Shown in pieces: positions 60,857 to 64,000 of a DNA stretch of 64,000 nucleotides. The notes under the pieces are model-generated. The model searched no databases, had not been told where the DNA came from, and saw nothing but the letters and a program-made list of their open reading frames with translations. Origin of the DNA: Elephas maximus indicus (lineage: Eukaryota > Chordata > Mammalia > Proboscidea > Elephantidae); assembly GCF_024166365.1 (NCBI RefSeq), contig NC_064831.1, positions 48,919,768-48,983,767 on the forward strand, written 5' to 3'. A program made the position numbers and the translations under genes. Positions within the stretch are counted from its first letter, which is position 1; the number at the start of each line of letters is the position of its first letter.

Positions 60857-61140
60857 TTTCCCTTGGTGGTTTTGTTATTGTTGTTACCTGTTGTTGGGTC
60901 TGCTCAACAGGATCAGATCATTGTGATCCACAGGAATTTCAGTGGCTGATTTTCAGAAGTAGATTGTCAGGTCTTTGTTCTTGGTCTGTCAGCTCAGCAG
61001 AAACCTGTTCAGCATCATAGCAGCATGCATGTCTCCACTAACAAATGAGTGGTGGCTACGCTTGAGAAATATCATCCGTGAACTGAACCGGGGTTTCTCG
61101 GATGGAAGGCGAAAATTCTCCCGCCGAACCACAACTGCCC
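60857..61140 (-). mobile_element. tRNA-Gly-derived SINE with target duplication
   Basis: Read on the minus strand it starts with a tRNA-Gly-like head (TTGTGGTTCGGCGGGAGAAT, then TTTTCGCCTTCCATCCGAGA and CCCCGGTTCAGTTCA, i.e. A- and B-box regions), followed by an unrelated body. Direct repeats TCACCCAG at 60849-60856 and 61141-61148. It differs from the AfroSINEs in head and body. Confidence 0.7.
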
Positions 61141-61220
61141 TCACCCAGATTCTCTTAGTGTTAACAATTTCCCAACTTGTTTAATTTTTCATGTATGTAT
61201 TCATATCAGTGGCTGGTGGT

Positions 61221-61294
61221 TGGATGGATGGATGGATGGATGGATGGATGGATGGATGGATGGATGGATGGATGGATGGATGGATGGATGGATG
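61221..61294 (+). repeat. (TGGA)n microsatellite
   Basis: About 18 uninterrupted tetranucleotide units. Confidence 0.95.
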
Positions 61295-62112
61295 TTTGGT
61301 TTCTCTTCTCCCTTGTAACAAGTTACTTTCAGACAGTTTAGTTTGAAAGTAACTTGCTTAGAAGATACCTCTTTAACTGTAAGTATTTTAGTCTGTATTT
61401 CTTAAAATGAAGATTATTATCTTATATAACAGCAGTACAGTGATCAAAATCAGAAAATTAAAACTTGGTAAAATAGTTTTTCTAACATACAGACCTTATT
61501 TAGATTTTGCCTACCACCCCACTAATGTCCTTTTTGTGATCTAAGATCTAATCCAGGATCACAGGTTTGCATTTAAACATCATGTCTCTTGTTTCCTTTA
61601 CCCTAGAACAGTTCTTCAGTCTTCTTTTGTGACCATGACAGTTTAGAAGACTACGAGTCTTGTATTATCTTCTTGAGTGACTCTCAGTTTGAATTTACCT
61701 GATATTTCAACATGATCAGATACATGTTAAAATTAGTAGCAGGAACACTACAGACTTGATGGTGTGTCTTTCTCAGTGCCTTATATTAGGAGACATGGGA
61801 TGTCCATTACAGTCGATGTTAACTTTGATTGCTTGATCAATGTGATGTCTGCAAGATCTCTTCGTTGTAATGTATATTTCTCACTTTGTAATTAGTATCT
61901 TGTGGGGAGATACTTTGAGATTTTGCTCCTTAATTTTAGCATCTACTAATGATTCTTGTCTGAAATTATTACTTTGGTGATTACTAAGTGATGGTTTTCT
62001 AATCTAATTTCATCATTGTGCTGTAAATGTTATCTCTATCAATTTTGTTGCTCAAATTGCCCAGATTTGGCTGGTAGGAGTCCTTTCAATTAGTTCCTGT
62101 GACTGTGTGCAT

Positions 62113-62138
62113 GCGTGCGTGTGTGTGTGTGTGTGTGT
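62113..62138 (+). repeat. (GT)n microsatellite
   Basis: Short GT run preceded by GTGCATGCGTGC. Confidence 0.9.
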
Positions 62139-62149
62139 ATGTGAATCAC

Positions 62150-63420
62150 AGATTTTTAGAGATCTAATTTATATGCCATAACATTCACCCTTTTAAAGTG
62201 TACAGTTCGGTATGTTTTAGTGTATCCATAGGCTTGTGCATCCATCACCTCAGTCAATTTTAGAACACTTTTGTCACCCCAAGAAGAAACCCAGTTCCAA
62301 TTAGCAGTCACTTTGCATTTCTTCCCAGTCTCCTTAGTCCTAAGCAAACACCAATTTATTTTCTGTCCGTATAGATTTGCCTATTCTGGACAAATGCAAT
62401 CATATAGTATGTGGTGTTTTGTGTCTGGCTTCTTTCACTTAGCATAATGTTTTCAGGGTTCATTCATGTTATCGCATATATTAGAATTTCATTCCTTTTT
62501 ATTGTGTAATAGTATTCCATTGTATGAGTATACTACATTTTGTTTATACATTCATCAATTGATGAGCATTTTGGTTGTTTTTATCTTTCGTCTTGTGAAT
62601 AATGTTGCTGTGAGCATTCATGTACAAGTTTTTATGAGGACCTAAGTTTTCGTTTCTTTTGAGTATATATCTAAGACTGGAGTTGCTGGGTCATGTGGTA
62701 AGTCTATGTGTAACCTTTTGGAGACTTCTAGACTGTTTTCCAAAGTGACTATACTATTTGACATTCCAACCAACAGTGACAGAGGTTCCAATTTCTCCAC
62801 ATACTCACCAACACTTGCTCTTATCTTTTTAACCATAGTAGGTATGAATGGTATCTTATTGTGGTTGTGTTTTCATTTCCCTTATGACTAATGATGTAGA
62901 GCATTTTTTCATGTGCTTATTGATCATTTGTATATCTTCTTTGGAGAAATGTCTGTTTAGCTCCTTTGCTCATTTTTTAATTGGGCTGTTTGTCTTTTTA
63001 TTGTTGAGTTGTAAGAGTTCTTTATATCTTCTAGATCCAAGTCCCTTATAAGATATATGATTTGCAAATATTTTCTCCCATTCTCTGGGTTGTTGCTTTA
63101 CTTTCTCAATAATGTCCTCAAAAATGTGTGTAAAAGTTTTTAATTTTAATGTCCAATTTATTGATTTTCTTTTGTTGTTTGTACTTTTGGTACCATATCT
63201 TAGAATGCTTAAAGCCATAAAAATTTACACATATATTTTCTTCTAGGAGTTTTATGGTTTTAGCTCTTACATTTAGGCATAGGATCCATTTTGGGTTAAT
63301 TTTTGTGTATGTTATGAGGAAGGGGCTCAGCTGCATTCTTTTGTGTGTGGATAATCCAGTTGTCCCAGCACCATTTGTTGAAGAGATTATTATGTACCCC
63401 TTTGAATTCTTTTGGTACTC
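62150..63420 (-). mobile_element. L1M 3' region
   Basis: Antisense L1 3' UTR and ORF2 end (TATTCCATTGTATGAGTATA, CACCATTTGTTGAAGAGATT). All frames are broken. Confidence 0.75.
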
Positions 63421-63460
63421 AGAGTGATCTCTCTAAAATAACCCCTTCCTTTTATCCCTG

Positions 63461-63621
63461 TGGAAACCCTGGTGGCGTAGTGGTTAAGTGCTACAGCTGC
63501 TAACCAAAAGTCCAGCAGTTCGAATTTACCAGGCGCTCCTTGGAAACTCTATGGGGCAGCTCTACTCTGTCCTATAGGGTCGCTATGAGTCAGAATCGAC
63601 TCAATGGCAATGGATTTTTTT
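63461..63621 (+). mobile_element. AfroSINE, near consensus
   Basis: Head ACCCTGGTGGCGTAGTGGTT and tail GGTCGCTATGAGTCAGAATC; one of the least diverged copies here. Confidence 0.9.
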
Positions 63622-63639
63622 ATTCCTGTACCCTTTTCC

Positions 63640-64000
63640 CTTTGTTACAAGCCTCCAGTGATATTTAGTAAAATACAAAATCCTTTTTAGGGTTTTATGA
63701 TATGCTGCATGATCTAGCTTTTGTCTGTCTCTCCAGTTTTATCTCATAGAATTTTTCCCTACCCTTTTACTACTCTCCAGGAACACTAGCTAATTTTCTG
63801 GTCTTCTGACATGTCAAGCTTGTTCCTGTCTCAGGTTTTTTGCACTGGTTACTCTCCCAACCAAGGAACATTCTTCTCCCACCCTCATGCTTTGTTGTTC
63901 TCCCAGGACTTCACATTCCTGGCTCCCCATTGTGAAGGTTTTAGCTCAAATATCACCTTGTTAAAGAGGCCCTCCCTGACCACATTGTTAAAATTAGTCA
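63640..64000 (+). mobile_element. L2, running off the window
   Basis: Sense L2: TTGTTCCTGTCTCAGGTTTT, then TTAGCTCAAATATCACCTTG and AGAGGCCCTCCCTGACCACA. Confidence 0.7.

Larger units (their letters stand above)
60770..62095 (-). mobile_element. old L1M 3' UTR
   Basis: Order of blocks (TTTTCACCCAG, after the SINE GATTCTCTTAGTGTTAACAA, then GTGGGGAGATACTTTGAGAT and TTTTGTTGCTCAAATTGCCC) is that of a common L1M 3' UTR read antisense. Confidence 0.55.

Noticed and set aside
61078-61140. A functional tRNA-Gly gene on the minus strand
   Set aside because: Only a diverged 5' and B-box part is present, with no closed cloverleaf, and it is the head of a SINE bracketed by a target duplication.
1-64000. 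CRISPR arrays, operons, phage or toxin-antitoxin-like systems
   Set aside because: Spliced exons, a CpG-island promoter and mammalian SINE/LINE content show a vertebrate nuclear genome; the regular repeats seen are microsatellites and interspersed elements.

Overview
This is eukaryotic, mammalian DNA. It is a stretch of one protein-coding locus, MINDY2 (FAM63B), a lysine-48-linkage-selective deubiquitinase of the MINDY family, transcribed on the + strand. The organism is very probably an afrotherian and most likely a paenungulate such as an elephant. The clue is the interspersed repeats: about two dozen copies of a tRNA-derived SINE with the AfroSINE signature (head resembling CCTGGTGGCGTAGTGGTTA, tail resembling GGTCGCTATGAGTCGGAATC), a matching RTE (BovB-like) LINE, and a lineage-specific L1 3' UTR present in many copies. 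I cannot tell elephant from hyrax or sirenian by eye.

Layout. 1-6.5 kb is upstream intergenic DNA: a HAL1 element split by a MaLR-type LTR, an L1 tail, SINEs and an LTR-like repeat. About 6.59-7.86 kb is a CpG island holding the promoter, the 5' leader (with a short upstream ORF) and coding exon 1 (7047-7847). Exon 1 carries a long disordered N-terminus and the start of the catalytic domain with the active-site Gln and Cys. Exon 2 is 26069-26126, exon 3 35870-35934 and exon 4 40793-40951. The four exons join in frame to 361 codons with consensus GT/AG junctions. From 40952 to the window end I saw no further exon; the next one, with the rest of the catalytic domain and the ubiquitin-binding C-terminus, must lie beyond 64000 or be too short to recognise by eye.

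The introns are ordinary mammalian introns built largely from transposon remains: AfroSINEs; a tRNA-Gly-derived SINE; RTE fragments; L1 of several ages (including a 7.5-kb antisense copy at 43-50.4 kb with ORF1 and ORF2 remnants); L2; MIR; hAT-like and Tigger-like DNA elements; and MaLR LTRs. Many insertions have readable target-site duplications, so the order of nesting can be reconstructed.

I found no operon, CRISPR, phage, defence or other undescribed gene system. The items most worth a second look are an L1 insertion with a 173-bp 3' transduction (50.8-51.4 kb); a probable nonautonomous TIR transposon with a GC-rich, CCAAT-box-bearing interior nested in an old L1 (57.8-60.0 kb); an in-frame uORF ahead of the MINDY2 start; a repeat-derived duplication flanking exon 4; and a perfect 73-bp duplication of a SINE head. 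All family names come from recognition by eye, not from a database search.
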